Notes: generated by a model from the sequence alone, not told the origin. A DNA stretch of 64,000 nt from Chalara sp. BL73 (GCA_918026815.1 CAKJVC010000115.1:1-64000), one strand, 5' to 3'. Shown: positions 19,614 to 31,089, counted from the stretch's first letter. Made by a program: numbers and translations.

Positions 19614-20522
19614 TTACCATGACCCTCCAAACGGGTTAACACCCTTTCTAATCGCACATTCCCATGGCTCTTTGACACCCAAGGTGATAGGCTCACAGGC
19701 CGGATCTAGGGACCACATCGATACTGTCTCAGCGTCTACAAATGTATTCCCTACAATTGCGGGATATTGTGGACCCCAAAACTGTGTGAAATAGTTGCCA
19801 GGGTATGTGATAATAGCCGAATTTAGAGCTTCGAAGGACCCATAGTGGTCAAGGTGGACAAGAAGCAAGTATGTGCCGTCGTTTTGGGGTTGGAGATGCA
19901 TAGATTCAGCAAAGTATCCAACTGCTCGGGCTCGTTCAGCGAGGCCGGGAAAGTAGCCGCCTGTTCGCAATTCCTGAGTAAGATTACGCATCTTTCCGGC
20001 CTTTTCGGCAGCAAGGCCGAAAGCAAATGAAGTCTTATTAATTTTTTGGCTGCCGGAGTTCACTTTCCTTTCCGTATCAACCCAGAAAAAGAGGCGCTCT
20101 AGTGTTGGTGATGGAGTATCGAGAGTGCTTCCAGAAGCCACACTATAGAAATGCGAGATTTGCGCGGATATACAATCGATGACCCTTTGCTCGGTAGAGC
20201 CCCAGTTGGGGTCATAGTAGTCGATATGCACTATAAGCAATTGGGTGCCATTGTGAGAGCTTTGATCAGGCATGGCTTGGACGCTGATGCTCTCCGTGAA
20301 TCGAGTGTTGGGACTGGCGACCCGTGGCAGGCATGCTGTTTGCAATTTCAAAGAAACGTACGGGGCAAGATAAAAGATGTCAACTGCTTCTCGTATAGAC
20401 AGAGGAAATCCGAATGTCGTTAACCCATAAGGCTGTCCAACATCCGTGAAGTTGCTTGAAGTCCCTACACAGGTTTCCCAGAATATGGCGCCTATCGCTA
20501 AACCAGTACGGAAGTAATACAT
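19614..20522 (-). CDS. Unrecognised secreted or membrane-anchored protein, 302 aa
   Basis: A single uninterrupted exon. The start MYYFRTGLAIGAIFWETCVG gives a short hydrophobic signal or anchor. Several Asn-X-Ser/Thr sites follow (SNFT, NKTS, NLT), fitting secretion. Two similar phrases, LLIVHIDYYDPNWGS and LLLVHLDHYGSFEAL, lie about 120 residues apart, suggesting an internal duplication of a strand-plus-Asp/His element. Four or more Cys could form disulfides. I do not recognise the family. Frame, length and composition argue for a real gene. Confidence 0.6.
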   Translation of the reverse strand: MYYFRTGLAIGAIFWETCVGTSSNFTDVGQPYGLTTFGFPLSIREAVDIFYLAPYVSLKLQTACLPRVASPNTRFTESISVQAMPDQSSHNGTQLLIVHIDYYDPNWGSTEQRVIDCISAQISHFYSVASGSTLDTPSPTLERLFFWVDTERKVNSGSQKINKTSFAFGLAAEKAGKMRNLTQELRTGGYFPGLAERARAVGYFAESMHLQPQNDGTYLLLVHLDHYGSFEALNSAIITYPGNYFTQFWGPQYPAIVGNTFVDAETVSMWSLDPACEPITLGVKEPWECAIRKGVNPFGGSW

Positions 20523-22733
20523 GGCTAAGTAGCTAGGAATGAGGATGTGCGGAGAAAGCGGTTGTATACAGATGTCGTGTAGAGGAGAGACCGGACTCAG
20601 TGAGAGAGTGGGTGAGTGCTTGTGAGAGGTAATACGACGAATATATGCTTACAGCAAGAAGAAAATCGCAGGTGGCGTTGTATAAGAGTATATCTTATTT
20701 TCGCTAGTAAAGTTCAATGGGTTACCATGTTTACAATGGATCCGCAAATATCGAGTTTTGATACCGAAACACTGCCTAGCTGCTATTGTCGTGTTAGGGT
20801 TAGCCATGCACTATTTTGCGTCTAGTTGCCTGACATTAGTTCACCGTGGTAGTCGGAAATTCAAGATTGGCAGTTTTGGCTCACGGCCAGCCCTGACAGG
20901 GTCCATTCAACGATCAATAAGGGGGTGAATTGCGTAAGCCTAACCTAATTCAAATCAGTCAGAGAGATTTCTGGCTAGGGAGGGGTTCGGAGTTACGGAA
21001 GATGCCACGTCCGATCATTCCCATCGTGGGCCAGTAATTGGATAATGTAGCATACCTTGGGTCGGTACTTAGGAATCCAGGTCTTCTTTAATCTCACCGT
21101 TTCTGAGATCAATCTCAGATATTGGAATTGAGATATGTAATTTCCGACGGCCCAATTGACGGAATTTCCCTCTAGTGATTTTCCTAATTTATTCTACCCA
21201 ATGAACTCAGCATGTTAGACGGGTAATACGGCCTATTGAATAGGTGAAATAGAATTTGAATAGAGCATGCTAATTTTAGTGTAGAATCATTTATAAAGTC
21301 TATTTAAAGAATAATGAATAGTAGTCAAAACGCTAAAGCTTGCGAAGCTGAAATAGGCTAACAGGCTTAGCCGTTCCACAGAGCACTTCTAGCAGATTCG
21401 CAAGGGATATAGGCAGCGGTGTGATTTTATTCCTTGTTACCAGGTTTGTATAAGGATTAGAGGAATCGCTGTTAGTGGAGAGTTATTGAGAGCCCCGCAA
21501 GAATGCGCCTCCGGTTAACTGATGCTGCATATCTTCCACTGTACCTTGAAATACAAGGTAAAGGCTACTTCCAGGAGTCTTTTCCAGGCTGTCGGTTCTC
21601 ATAATGGATCCTTTCTGACACAGACTTTGGTAGTAGACTTATTTTCTCTAACTATCTTTAGTATCATCGGTATTGATGCTTCCTGAGAGTCCTCAGGGAA
21701 AGCTTACGCCAACACAAGTGACGTAGTGTACTGGTGCCGTTTAGGCTGAGGTAATGCGTTCTCTCTCAGCTGGTTAAATAGCGACCTCCAGAGTCGTTCA
21801 TTGATGCTACTGATCACCTAAGGCGATAAGCAGGCCCCTAAGTGGAATGCATAATCTGGGCTGGTCACTGACACCACCACTTGTTATGTTGGAATCTGTC
21901 TTGCTCTAGTATTAAATAGATATAGTTAAAGAGTTATATGAAAAGGCTTCCAATTTTCGATATTCAGGTCCAAAAACAGCCCCCGGCTAAATGTAAGAAG
22001 ATGCCAACATGTATGTAGTCTTAGCCAGACGTCGTCATACTTACTCCAAATCCGTACTCAAAGCCTATTTAGAAAAGTCTCTAGATAAAGATTTACGCGG
22101 GATGATATACGATAATGAATTTCTCTAATCTCTGATCAATCTATTTTGGATCTTGAGACGGACTCTGTAGTCGTAGCTAGGTATGGTATACGGCTTAGCT
22201 ACTTAGGGATTACACAGAAAGGAAACAACACTTACAAGATGAATCTGCTTCGTCACCACCACTTGCGTAGAACCAGAGAATATGATATCTGTATCACTCT
22301 CAATTGAACCCGTAGCTATCACTGTGATACCCTCGCAGATCCTCCGCTTGATCCTCTATATAATACCTCCTATTCTTAACAAATAATCAACAGTGGTAAG
22401 ATACACGTGATTAGAACCTATCAGGCATGTGATTGTTTTTTTAAAAAAAAAAAAGCAGATGGCTCGGATTTAAAAGAAAGCTACACTTTCAATGAATTTC
22501 TCGTGAATATAAAATCATCCCGACATTGATATAAATTCAAGTTGTTTGTTCAAGGGGCAAAATAGGTAATGCGTCTACCTCAGTTTGCGTCCTAAACAAC
22601 CCCTGTTATTATAGTGGCTCCACGCATTAATGCCTAGCCATATAAAACGGCGCAAGGTCTATTTTAACAACCACTACCAACTTTCCTTCAGAGATGCTTC
22701 TCTCAGATCAGATACATGTAACACAAATACAAC
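20523..22733. other. Long intergenic region with degenerate, repeat-like DNA
   Basis: 2.2 kb without a protein-coding ORF over 70 codons. The left 300 bp are the upstream region of the secreted-protein gene. From about 20.9 to 22.4 kb the DNA is rich in TA steps and stop codons on both strands, as expected of decayed transposon sequence. An imperfect palindrome (ACCTTG..CAAGGT) lies at about 21543-21560. A run of 12 A follows T at about 22437-22455. Confidence 0.5.
21887..22381 (-). mobile_element. Possible decayed solo LTR
   Basis: Read on the minus strand, the segment starts TGTTAAGAAT and has a TATATAGAGG element about 25 nt in; on the plus strand it starts TGTTGGAATC. These could be diverged TG..CA-type LTR ends. 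No target-site duplication is visible (TGTTA versus AATAA), so the call is weak. Confidence 0.25.
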
Positions 22734-24307
22734 ATGGAGAGCGCACTATCGTCATTTCCAATCGTCCAACATGAACCAGGATCTGGTCATCGCAGCAAAC
22801 AGAATACCTTCGTTAGAGCACATGTGATGGAGAGATATCATCGACGGGGACGAGCCAGCCTATGTACGGCTGTGGGTCGTGCTCTTGGGGGCCACAACTA
22901 TGGCGAGTCAATTGAGGTGAGGTCATCGAAGAGTCTCACGTCGGAACTTTCAACATTCCAAGTCCCTACAGCTTTCATCGAGTATAAAGGACCGCACACT
23001 CGTAAGCCCAGAGGACGGAGAAAAGCACACAAGAGAGAAGCGGATGCAGGAGGCAGTATTGTTCCATCGGGACTCCCAATCGCAACCCCCAATGTCAACA
23101 CTTTTCAACTGAAAGACCCAAGGGTACAACAGTCGTTCATGTTTATGGAAGTATATAAAGCATGTCCGTATATTTGTTCACAGTATCTCATTCTTCTCCT
23201 TAGATGCTAAGTAGAAATATCTGATGCTCCATAGATTTTGAAATTCTAGAAACCCGCCAGACTGGTCTTGATATACTGAGCAAAACGTGGCTCCCAACAG
23301 CCTCCTCAGATCTCGCTCTGTTTCACGCTATATTGTTCAATTTCTCACAGAATCTTTACGCTCTCTGCTCTATAGACCACGAGAATCCTGCATTTTTGAT
23401 GCACAAAGTGTATGCTATCCGCCAAATCTCAAGTAGAATGGAAAGCAAGGCTCAAGGATGTTCAGATGCTGTAATTGCGTCAATCTTGTGCTTGGTTGGC
23501 CATGAGGTGTGTTCCACTGAGTCCCTTGTGTTTTGAAACTAACACCGGTAGCTGTTGAACAAAGACACCTCTGCACTCCAGGCTCATATGAGTGGATTGA
23601 GACAAATTATTGACATCAGAGGCGGCGTCGATATGCTTGGAATTGACGGTACTTTGAAAACAGTGTATCTGAAGTAAATCTAATCGTTTCTTGTTATAAA
23701 TTATTGTCGACTAACGAGTTCCAGTTACGAACTTCTGCTTGCGACAGTATTTGTTGGTTGGGAAACGAATCTTTCGCCCTCACCGCTCGTCGTACGTCCA
23801 ACTGGATGTGCTACACCACCTCCAACGAAGGCTGCAACTCCTATCGAAGGCTCGCTGAGCTTCGGCGCTTATAAGCTTCACGACAAGTCAATTAGGGAAT
23901 TGAACAAGCTAGAGAGTCTGTTTTCACAGCTAGGTGTCTTCTTAGTCCAGCCGATAGCTCCCACGCCCTTAGATAAATCTAATGCGGAAGGAACTGATCA
24001 TGTCCACGAAGCTCTCGGTTTTGCCGTTAAATTGAGGCTTTTCTCCACAAATCAGGCTTCCGATGCAGACTTGGTTGAAATGCTCAAATTCCATCTCGAC
24101 AAAACATTACTTCCGCCTCACTGGCGCTCGACTCCTGGTGCATTGCTGTTCTGCTTAGTTATCGGCATGAACGCTTCTGAAGCGACCTCGCACCGCCCCT
24201 GGTTCCTGGCGAATTTTATCCGCTTGACTACTGGAATGGCTTTTGAGAATTGGGAAGGGCTGAAGGAGTGCTTGTGGTACTTTAATCAGCTAGGCATTGT
24301 GAATTGA
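22734..24307 (+). CDS. Fungal-specific transcription-factor-like protein without zinc cluster
   Basis: Four exons (22734-23163, 23235-23506, 23552-23673, 23725-24307) give 468 residues in one frame. The N-terminus has the phrase TFVRAHVMERYHRRGR, characteristic of a large group of Pezizomycotina Zn2Cys6-related regulators, then a basic linker (HTRKPRGRRKAHKRE) that could be a nuclear signal. The remainder (ILSKTWLPTASSDLALFHAILF, LQAHMSGLRQIIDIRGG, LLLATVFVGWE, and the closing FENWEGLKECLWYF) is the Fungal_trans_2-type helical regulatory domain. No CX2CX6C cluster is present in the ORF or just upstream, so it may bind DNA indirectly or not at all. The first intron uses a non-consensus donor (GTCCGT) to keep frame, which is the least certain join. 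Confidence 0.72.
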
Positions 24308-24379
24308 GTAGAATACCTTACACTTATTTAATTATGACATATCTTCGCAATTTATCCATCTTCTATCCATTTGTATTAC

Positions 24380-24614
24380 TGTTGCAGCCCTGGTGACAGC
24401 CCCGGTGGGGCATTGAAGGAAAGAGAAGTGTTGAGGTAATATGAGAGGTATTGAAGTGATTTTTCTATGAAAGAGTGTCTCAACCTCTACTTATATAGAC
24501 TATTAGTTCCTTGATACCGATTCCTCCCAGTGGTAGCCTATATTGCTGCCTATAACAATAAGGGCATCCTTTATCAGATATCACCGTGCCAGAAAGCGAT
24601 AGAGTGTAGCAACA
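24380..24614 (+). mobile_element. Candidate solo LTR (235 bp)
   Basis: The segment begins TGTTGCAGCCC and ends GTGTAGCAACA, so its ends are perfect 6-bp inverted TGTTGC/GCAACA. A TTATATAG promoter-like box lies in the middle. This is the layout of a retrotransposon LTR. The flanking 5-mers (ATTAC, GAATT) do not match, so the target-site duplication is absent or decayed. Confidence 0.4.
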
Positions 24615-24729
24615 GAATTAACAGAAATGAGGGTAAGTTATGTGGCTAGTACCCTCCCAACAATTACTAACGCTAATTAGTTGTACAATAGTGTGTAGGA
24701 ATCTCCAAAATTACAAATATCCCGCCATA

Positions 24730-25992
24730 TCACTTCTCCTTCGCCCACTGCTTCCCGCTCCAGAGCCCACCGGTAGTCCACAACCAGTAGTCCCTTCCCT
24801 TTACTAACCACACCAGCCAACTTGGCACCACATAGCCCTTCATGGCACCGACACCTTTACTCTGCCCAATAGGTACCAATTGCGATTCGCTGAGATCCTC
24901 TTTGAACACTCTATCCTCTATAACATGTTTCTCGTCACCTCTCGCAGCAAGTAGAAGATCTTTCTTAATATTCGCGCATAACACGGGGATAGCTTCAAGT
25001 ATCAAGTGCGCAGCGGGGCGGGAGTAGGATGCGCAGTCACCGACAGCATAGATCCGAGGCCCAGCCTTGTCGACGCGAAGGGTTAGCGGGTTGGTGTCGA
25101 TGCGAGAATCAGCTGCCAGCAGGCTCTTATCGAGGAAGTTAGTATTTGGCAGTGTGCCGGTGGCGGGGATATATAAATCTGCATCCATAGTCTTGCCACC
25201 CTGGAGCGTTACCGTTGCCTTGCCCGCTACGCTTTGCGTCCCAACACCCAGTGGTGTTACCCCTAGTACTCTCGTATTCTTAACAACACTCACGCCCACT
25301 TTCGCAAGATATCCTTCTGCTTTTACAGCGATTGCTGGGCGCAAATCAGGCAATATTTGAGAGTGGGAAGTTATAAGTGTGATGTTAACTTTCGGGTGCG
25401 GATGTTGAGAAGTGAACCAGCTGGCGCGGCCATTGAGGTATTCGCCTAGTTCGCCAACGGTTTCGACACCTGCAGGTCCGCCACCCGAGATGATAATTGA
25501 TTTAGCGGATTGCAGGCCGTTTCTGAATTCCGCCCAGCTGGCTCGGAGGGAATTTGAGTCGTGGTTAAGACTAAGGAGTGGGGAGGGTGTTGATGCTCCT
25601 GTAGCGGCGATGAGAGCGTGGAAGTCAAGTTGTTCTTTCTCACCTCCTGGCAATTCGTAAATAATTACTCGATTGGTATGGTCAATCTGTCTGGCTGTGC
25701 CTTGGATGAAGTGGAAATTATTTTTGGGGTAGTGTTCGAATTGTTTTGGGATATTAACGAATAGCTTTTCCTGAGGGAGCAAGCCATCTGATATCATGGC
25801 TCGAGGGCATGCCTGCCGACATAGAGCTTGCGAGGAAGTGCTAATGAGGATTGCTCGGTAGCACTGAGGCTCAGGGAGCTGCGGAATGGCGTGTTTGAGC
25901 AGGTAGTGTGCTGTCGAGATGCCGCCGTAAGAACCCCCCAGAATGACGATGTTCTTTTGGGCCGGTGAGTTGTTGAGCAGCGTCATGTTCAT
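24730..25992 (-). CDS. AIF/AMID-like FAD-dependent NAD(P)H oxidoreductase
   Basis: A single exon of 420 residues. The N-terminal dinucleotide fold reads KNIVILGGSYGGISTAHYLL (about 13-32). The second NAD(P)H-binding fold is IIISGGGPAGVETVGELGEYL (about 165-185), and the C-terminal FAD motif is RIYAVGDCASY. The ATG signature (ALIAATGAS) lies between. This order matches the pyridine nucleotide-disulphide oxidoreductase superfamily, subgroup AMID/AIFM2/FSP1-like quinone reductases, which lack a redox disulfide. No mitochondrial presequence is seen. The C-terminal VPSWLVWLVKGRDYWLW could associate with membranes. A role in general redox metabolism is most likely; nothing links it to the cluster. 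Confidence 0.88.
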   Translation of the reverse strand: MNMTLLNNSPAQKNIVILGGSYGGISTAHYLLKHAIPQLPEPQCYRAILISTSSQALCRQACPRAMISDGLLPQEKLFVNIPKQFEHYPKNNFHFIQGTARQIDHTNRVIIYELPGGEKEQLDFHALIAATGASTPSPLLSLNHDSNSLRASWAEFRNGLQSAKSIIISGGGPAGVETVGELGEYLNGRASWFTSQHPHPKVNITLITSHSQILPDLRPAIAVKAEGYLAKVGVSVVKNTRVLGVTPLGVGTQSVAGKATVTLQGGKTMDADLYIPATGTLPNTNFLDKSLLAADSRIDTNPLTLRVDKAGPRIYAVGDCASYSRPAAHLILEAIPVLCANIKKDLLLAARGDEKHVIEDRVFKEDLSESQLVPIGQSKGVGAMKGYVVPSWLVWLVKGRDYWLWTTGGLWSGKQWAKEK

Positions 25993-28290
25993 GCTTGTAC
26001 CTGGTCACAGTTATACCATAGACTAATAAGAACAGAGACGAACGAGTAAATACCTGAAGGCGCTGACAGTTTGTTTTTGGCGGGAAAGGCGTTAGGTATT
26101 TGAAGCAGGAGAGAGTAGAATCTTGGAAAGAACGCTTGAAGCTGATGAAATACTTCCGATTAGATTCATTAATACTCTCAGTAGTTTCAGCCTCATATCT
26201 AATATCTAGGAACGGAAGTGCGTTGCGCGTTGCGCACGCGAGGTTTGGTGTCTCCACAACACCTACAGCTACGTCTATTGTCCAGTGTTTTGAGAAGGGG
26301 CATTCTATGCCGAGATTGGAGGTGCAGTGTCTAGAACAGGGCTAGACATCTTGGTGCGGCCCATGTAAGGTCTGAGATCTTCAACCTGGCGTGGATGCAG
26401 CTGCCGTGTTGGTACAATCTCATTGATTACCCAATTAGGAAGTGCGTTATCCTAAAGCGGAAATCTCTTATTACTGCCGAGCGCCGTCTGGCAATTTCAG
26501 ATCTTTGTCCGTGCCCCCTATATCAAATGATTTTCTCCACCTATATCCCACTACCTGCATGATACGCTTGGATGCTCTTGTACCAGCTCACCAGTGGGTT
26601 AAAGCGATATGTGAGGAACATGGGTTTGTCGAAAAGATAGTTGTCTACCACAGAGCCGATAAGCTGGAAGACGTTTTGGAAACAGGTCGTGGCATAGTCG
26701 TAGATTATGAACAGGGATGACAAGCCAGCTCGCCAAGGGTTGAGCCGCTACACACTATCAACCTTGCTCTTGTGAATGACATTTTAACATGCCATACATT
26801 GATTTTCCTTCAATTGTACATATATTAATTTGCCTTCATAAGGCTTCTACAGAATGCCGATCGGACTGAGACGGGTTAGTTATCATGAAGAGATAAACAT
26901 GATAGTTTCTTAGCACATCGAGAGCCTGGGACAACAGAGCAGTCATCAAAGGTGCCGGCTGGTTGGTCACAACCGTAGTCCCTGGCGATGCCAGACACGC
27001 CGCCATACGACAGACGCAAATCTGAGATTATCGCGGCTTTGCTGTACATCAGTTGCTTATGATCTACTTTCACCGCAAACTTTACAACCAAACTGCTATA
27101 TACAATACAGAGATTGTACTAAATGTCACATAAGATTCCCCAGAAGGCGCAGCGGGATCTAATTATCCTCCTTCGCTAATAGATGCACAACCTAAATTCC
27201 AACACCGAAGTCCGAAGCAGCCAACAACCCAGACTCATGAAAACAAATAAAGAAAATGAGAATTGTGAAACACTCCCCTTACGACCCAAGTGTCCGATGC
27301 ATCATGCACGGCTTCCCTCTCAGAAGATAGGTCTGTAGGAATCCGACAGACGGGACGAGGGCCTCTAATATGTTACGTCGGCCCTTCGCAACTCCGAAGT
27401 CCGCGCACATCCATTTTATTCATTAAACTTTATTATGTAAAGTTATTTATCCGTAAGTAAACATTCACAAATAAAAATTAAATAGTAATATAACATTATG
27501 GTGAAAACGATTTAAATTAATCACGAAGCGACAATATTTATTAACCATTTAAATTCGAAATATATTATTAGGAAAGCAATTTATATTTCGAAATATAATC
27601 AACTTTTGACTTTTGATATCTGGTGCTGGGGTGATAAGCTTTGCCACTGCACCAAAAAGGTACTAGTTCGGCACCTGACATTTAATTGCGAAGGTTTAAA
27701 TTCAAAACCAAAAAATTTCAACAAACGATTGCTTTTGTACTTACGATTAATTAAGTGATACTGCGTAAGCACTGCCCAGCTGCTCCTCTCTCAAACATCG
27801 TACCCAAAAAAGACAACCAAAAAGACACAAAACTAAAGACTTACTAGCAATGTCAAGAGAAAGTCCAACAAGCCAAGAAACTTACAGCGGCCATCTAGTA
27901 GATAGGCCGTAAAACGTGGATTGTAGACCTCGTAATTCGTTTCCTCCCGTAACCTCTAGGCTTTGCCCAGAATGAAGAGCAACTTTGAACGATTATCCCC
28001 CTTAACTACAATTTCGGTTACAGTTTGACCTCCAACAATCCCAGGGTGAAAATTGCAAAGCTGTTGGACGGGGACGCCTATTATCACTCCCCTGCGCGTA
28101 GTTAGCTTCTAAATCAATACCGACTTAAGGGCCATTTATAAACCTACGATTATTGTCTTAAAATACTTCTTGTCTGTTGCATCCGTCGAGCCCTTGGAGA
28201 TAGTCTATACTTTGTCCGCAATCTTGCATTTCCCATGTTTCGCCTGAAGCCCATCCAAAGCCAATTTCTCGCCTCCGTGTTGCCAACTTT
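25993..28290. other. Intergenic with a very AT-rich block
   Basis: About 2.3 kb with no supported gene. The first 300 bp form the 5' flank of the flavoprotein gene. 27400-27720 is extremely AT-rich, with repeated TTTAAAT/AATATATT words and no ORF, which looks like RIP-altered repeat DNA. The small ORF 26442-26720 on + is open but not recognisable. Confidence 0.5.
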
Positions 28291-28292
28291 TC

Positions 28293-28815
28293 TCATATAG
28301 ATCCAATTTGGCTTGCTTTTGTCTGTGCTGCTCCCTGGGCCATGAGTTCCGCTGTCGGGAGTTGATCATCCTTCTTGTTCGCACCAACGTCCTTAAGCAT
28401 CGACTCCACCAGGATACCCTCCTCGCTGTAGCACTCCTTAAACACCGATTTATCGACCGGTTCATTGTGCTTTTTCTTGGATTCGAGCGAAAGCGTAGTG
28501 AACTTTTGGGAGAAAGTGACGCTGGTTGGGCATTCAAAAGCCTTGACAACCACGTCACCGCTTTGGGGTCAAGTTTGTACGTCTCATTGTCGTCTGAACG
28601 TGGCTTGTAGTTATCTTTCCACGAAGCTTGTAGCTTTGACGAGGTGGACTTCTCCTTGGAGGGGATTGAGAAGGTTCTGACCGAATTTCTGGGCTTCTGG
28701 TTGGGTGAATACCTTTCCACCTGCGGAACCCGTGGCTGGTCCTAGTGTTGATGGACCTAGAACTGGTTTTGGAGCCGGGGCTGGCCTGGGGTCTGGATTT
28801 GGGCAGAATATGCAA
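28293..28815 (-). pseudogene. Frameshifted remnant of an unrecognised protein gene
   Basis: Reading leftwards, one frame gives a Pro/Ala-rich N-terminus (PDPRPAPAPKPVLGPSTLG) continuing into KVFTQPEAQKFGQNLLNPLQ and then hits stops at about 28615. An adjacent frame carries DNYKPRSDDNETYKLDPKA. A third frame continues VKAFECPTSVTFSQKFTTL to a stop at 28293. The three pieces read smoothly into each other as protein, which suggests two frameshifts in a once-coding gene. I do not recognise the family. Confidence 0.45.
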
Positions 28816-30563
28816 TTTCCTCGAGTCTCGAGCTGCTCAGAACGGATTATTACTTCATCAGCTCTAATTCTCTTCTGTACTCACTATATCAAATGCAACC
28901 GACACAATGACTTACCGGGAAGCTCATCTGAAACAGGAACTGGTAATTTGTTCAAGAGAAATGGAGGTAAATAGGACTTTCTGCAAGGAAAATCTCATAT
29001 TAAAATCCGTCGACGCCAACCAGAAAATTCTTTAAATTTTGAATCTTTGCTTATAGAGAGGCTGGATTCAAGACTAGGTTTGTGTGTATTTTGTCCCTTC
29101 AAGGAAGCTATATGAAAAAGTAACCACGAGACGTCCAAGTAAAAAAAAATTATCTAGCTAAATGAGATAACCAGAACTGATGGGTAGAGAAATACCTTCC
29201 ATCTTATGGAACTCACTATCGCTACTTGTACACGATATCTATCGCATCAACTCCATCTGTATTCGGTTCCGTCTTAGAAAAACAAAATCCTAAAAATTCC
29301 TGTTAGATAAATAAGGCTAAGGAAGTTGTTAAAAAATTCCTCCATATGTTCCTTCGCAAATCTTAAAATCTCTTCCTTCATTTCCGCTGAACGCCGATCT
29401 AATGTTATCAGTTTTTTTTGCATGTGTCGTAAATTTCCCAATTGAGATTCTCCTTCGGCATCACAGCCCCACTGCTCTACCACCCCTTTCGTATTGAATC
29501 TTTCTGCTCGGCTCCCAGATTATCAAGTTGCAATTGAAAAGTGATGAAATTCGCCATTTAGCATAGCCATGAGATGCCGGAGAATATGCTTGCTAATACT
29601 TCAAGTTTTCCAAAGTTTGGCTGGCTACGTCGTGGATTGCCGTTCACCAGACTCGAAATATAGAGCTTCTACAATTACTATTATATACAGCTTCCTTCAA
29701 GCCTTAAGCCACACTCTAGTGAGCCTCGGGAGAGGATTTATAATGACTTGAAAGGTTGAATTATGCATAACGTGTAATTTACAAGCAGAATACACCTTTG
29801 TCAGATGTTCGCTTATATTTGGGGTTGCGAAGCCATGACTCCTCTACCTTGATAAAAACAGCGTTTGGATTGGAGTAAATCTGCATTCGTAGATATGTTA
29901 GGCTTTTGTAGAAGGTGCAGTCGATATGTCGTGGTATTCATACGTAATAGCGGGGTTCGTGTAACTTTTGATGTGTTGAGGCTGAATAGAGACTTCCTAC
30001 GTCGCACAGTAAGCATCATAGCAAGTGCCAGCACGGCAGTGCGGGTTTCCTCAACGAATGTTGTTGAAAAAGGAAGGATTCTTTGTGTAAATATTAATGT
30101 AAATTGAGCCAACGGCGGCAGGAATACTGATATTTTTGGACTGCCAATAAAAGTGCTTTAGAAATTCAGTAGCTCTTCCTTTCAATATTTCGGATTATTC
30201 ACCTAAATCTAAGGATGTAGGCGTTTCAAGTCACGAACTCTGTACGCCCAATAGATCATCTGTTTAAGAGTTCTGAATCCTTGAGCGAAGCTGACTCGGC
30301 GACTTCTTCACGGTACAGCAACCACAGATTATCTTTCAAGCTACCTAACGGAATACTCGAGTTTGACACCCCCCTGCTCACCTATTTTACTACATAACCA
30401 ACTATTTTCAAATTTGCGGCATAAAAGGATCTTGAGTGTTGGTCTTTCTAATTGAGTCTAGGTCGGGTTCTTTCTCAAACTGTTCTGAACATATCTGAAT
30501 CTATCTATGTGTTGATAAGTCGATTCCATATGTTAGACTTTCACTCTTATAACATCTTCTGCA
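28816..30563. other. Intergenic, no supported gene
   Basis: 1.7 kb. A 69-codon ORF on the minus strand (29274-29483) encodes a charged, coiled-coil-like stretch (LRHMQKKLITLDRRSAEMKE) and could be a gene scrap. A pair of opposite-strand ORFs at 29813-30112 is not convincing. Confidence 0.45.
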
Positions 30564-30857
30564 ATGAAGCCTCTGAAGAAGGCTATAGGCTCTATCCTGA
30601 GAGGTAAGAGGCCGGGGGAAAAATTAGAGCTCCCAATGACGAGCGCCATTGCGGCGACTACCAAATGTTGCATACAGCCAACATTTCGTATGCCTCCAGC
30701 ATGCGATATCGAAGTTTTTGCACTCCTTGACTTCCCCACCGAATTGGTCGAAGACATCATCTCTGAGATGGTGGCTGTTGTAGGTTTCTACAGAGCTGTT
30801 AGATTATGGTTTGTGAACAGTGAGCCTCATCTACAGATAGTGATAAGCCAGCGCTAA
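30564..30857 (+). pseudogene. Truncated F-box-like/ankyrin-type gene fragment
   Basis: The 97-codon ORF contains FALLDFPTELVEDIISEMVA followed by VGFYRAVRLWFVN, the F-box-like opening of a common fungal family of ankyrin-repeat proteins. The reading frame then ends at SQR and no ankyrin repeats follow. The next sequence is a HET fragment on the other strand. It is therefore the 5' stump of a longer gene cut by rearrangement, though a missed intron cannot be excluded. Confidence 0.5.
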
Positions 30858-30867
30858 CAAGATAGAA

Positions 30868-31074
30868 TTATTCGATGAAACTACAACCAACATTATGTTT
30901 TCCCAACGGATTGCCCCATGCGTAAGATATTGCTTCATATCTCAACCTGGGATCAGATAATCGCCTGCGTGTAAGATTGCAATGAATGTATGAATCGTTA
31001 TTCGTTCCGGGAGACAACTCAGTGAGTCTGATTGAGTCGTTATATCGCAATGGCAAATAGGTGTAAGTTGGCAT
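30868..31074 (-). pseudogene. HET-domain gene fragment
   Basis: From Met at 31074 the frame gives YTYLPLRYNDSIRLTELSPG, then LRYEAISYAWGNP. This is the start of a heterokaryon-incompatibility (HET) domain: the leading Y.PL.. strand and the signature YEALSYxWG. It stops some 15 residues after the signature, while a full HET protein runs to several hundred residues. The open frame also continues upstream to 31326 in sequence that does not look like HET. It is a decayed 5' fragment lying tail-to-tail with the F-box-like fragment. Confidence 0.55.
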
Positions 31075-31089
31075 GGCTATATGTCCAGT

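Noticed and set aside
25871..26257. 128-aa minus-strand ORF overlapping the flavoprotein start
   Set aside because: It overlaps the well-supported FAD protein in another frame and has no family features.
27621..27680. tRNA-like stretch (TGGTGCTGGGGTGATAAG...)
   Set aside because: No acceptor-stem pairing, anticodon loop or GGTTCGA box could be built; no tRNA was found in the window.
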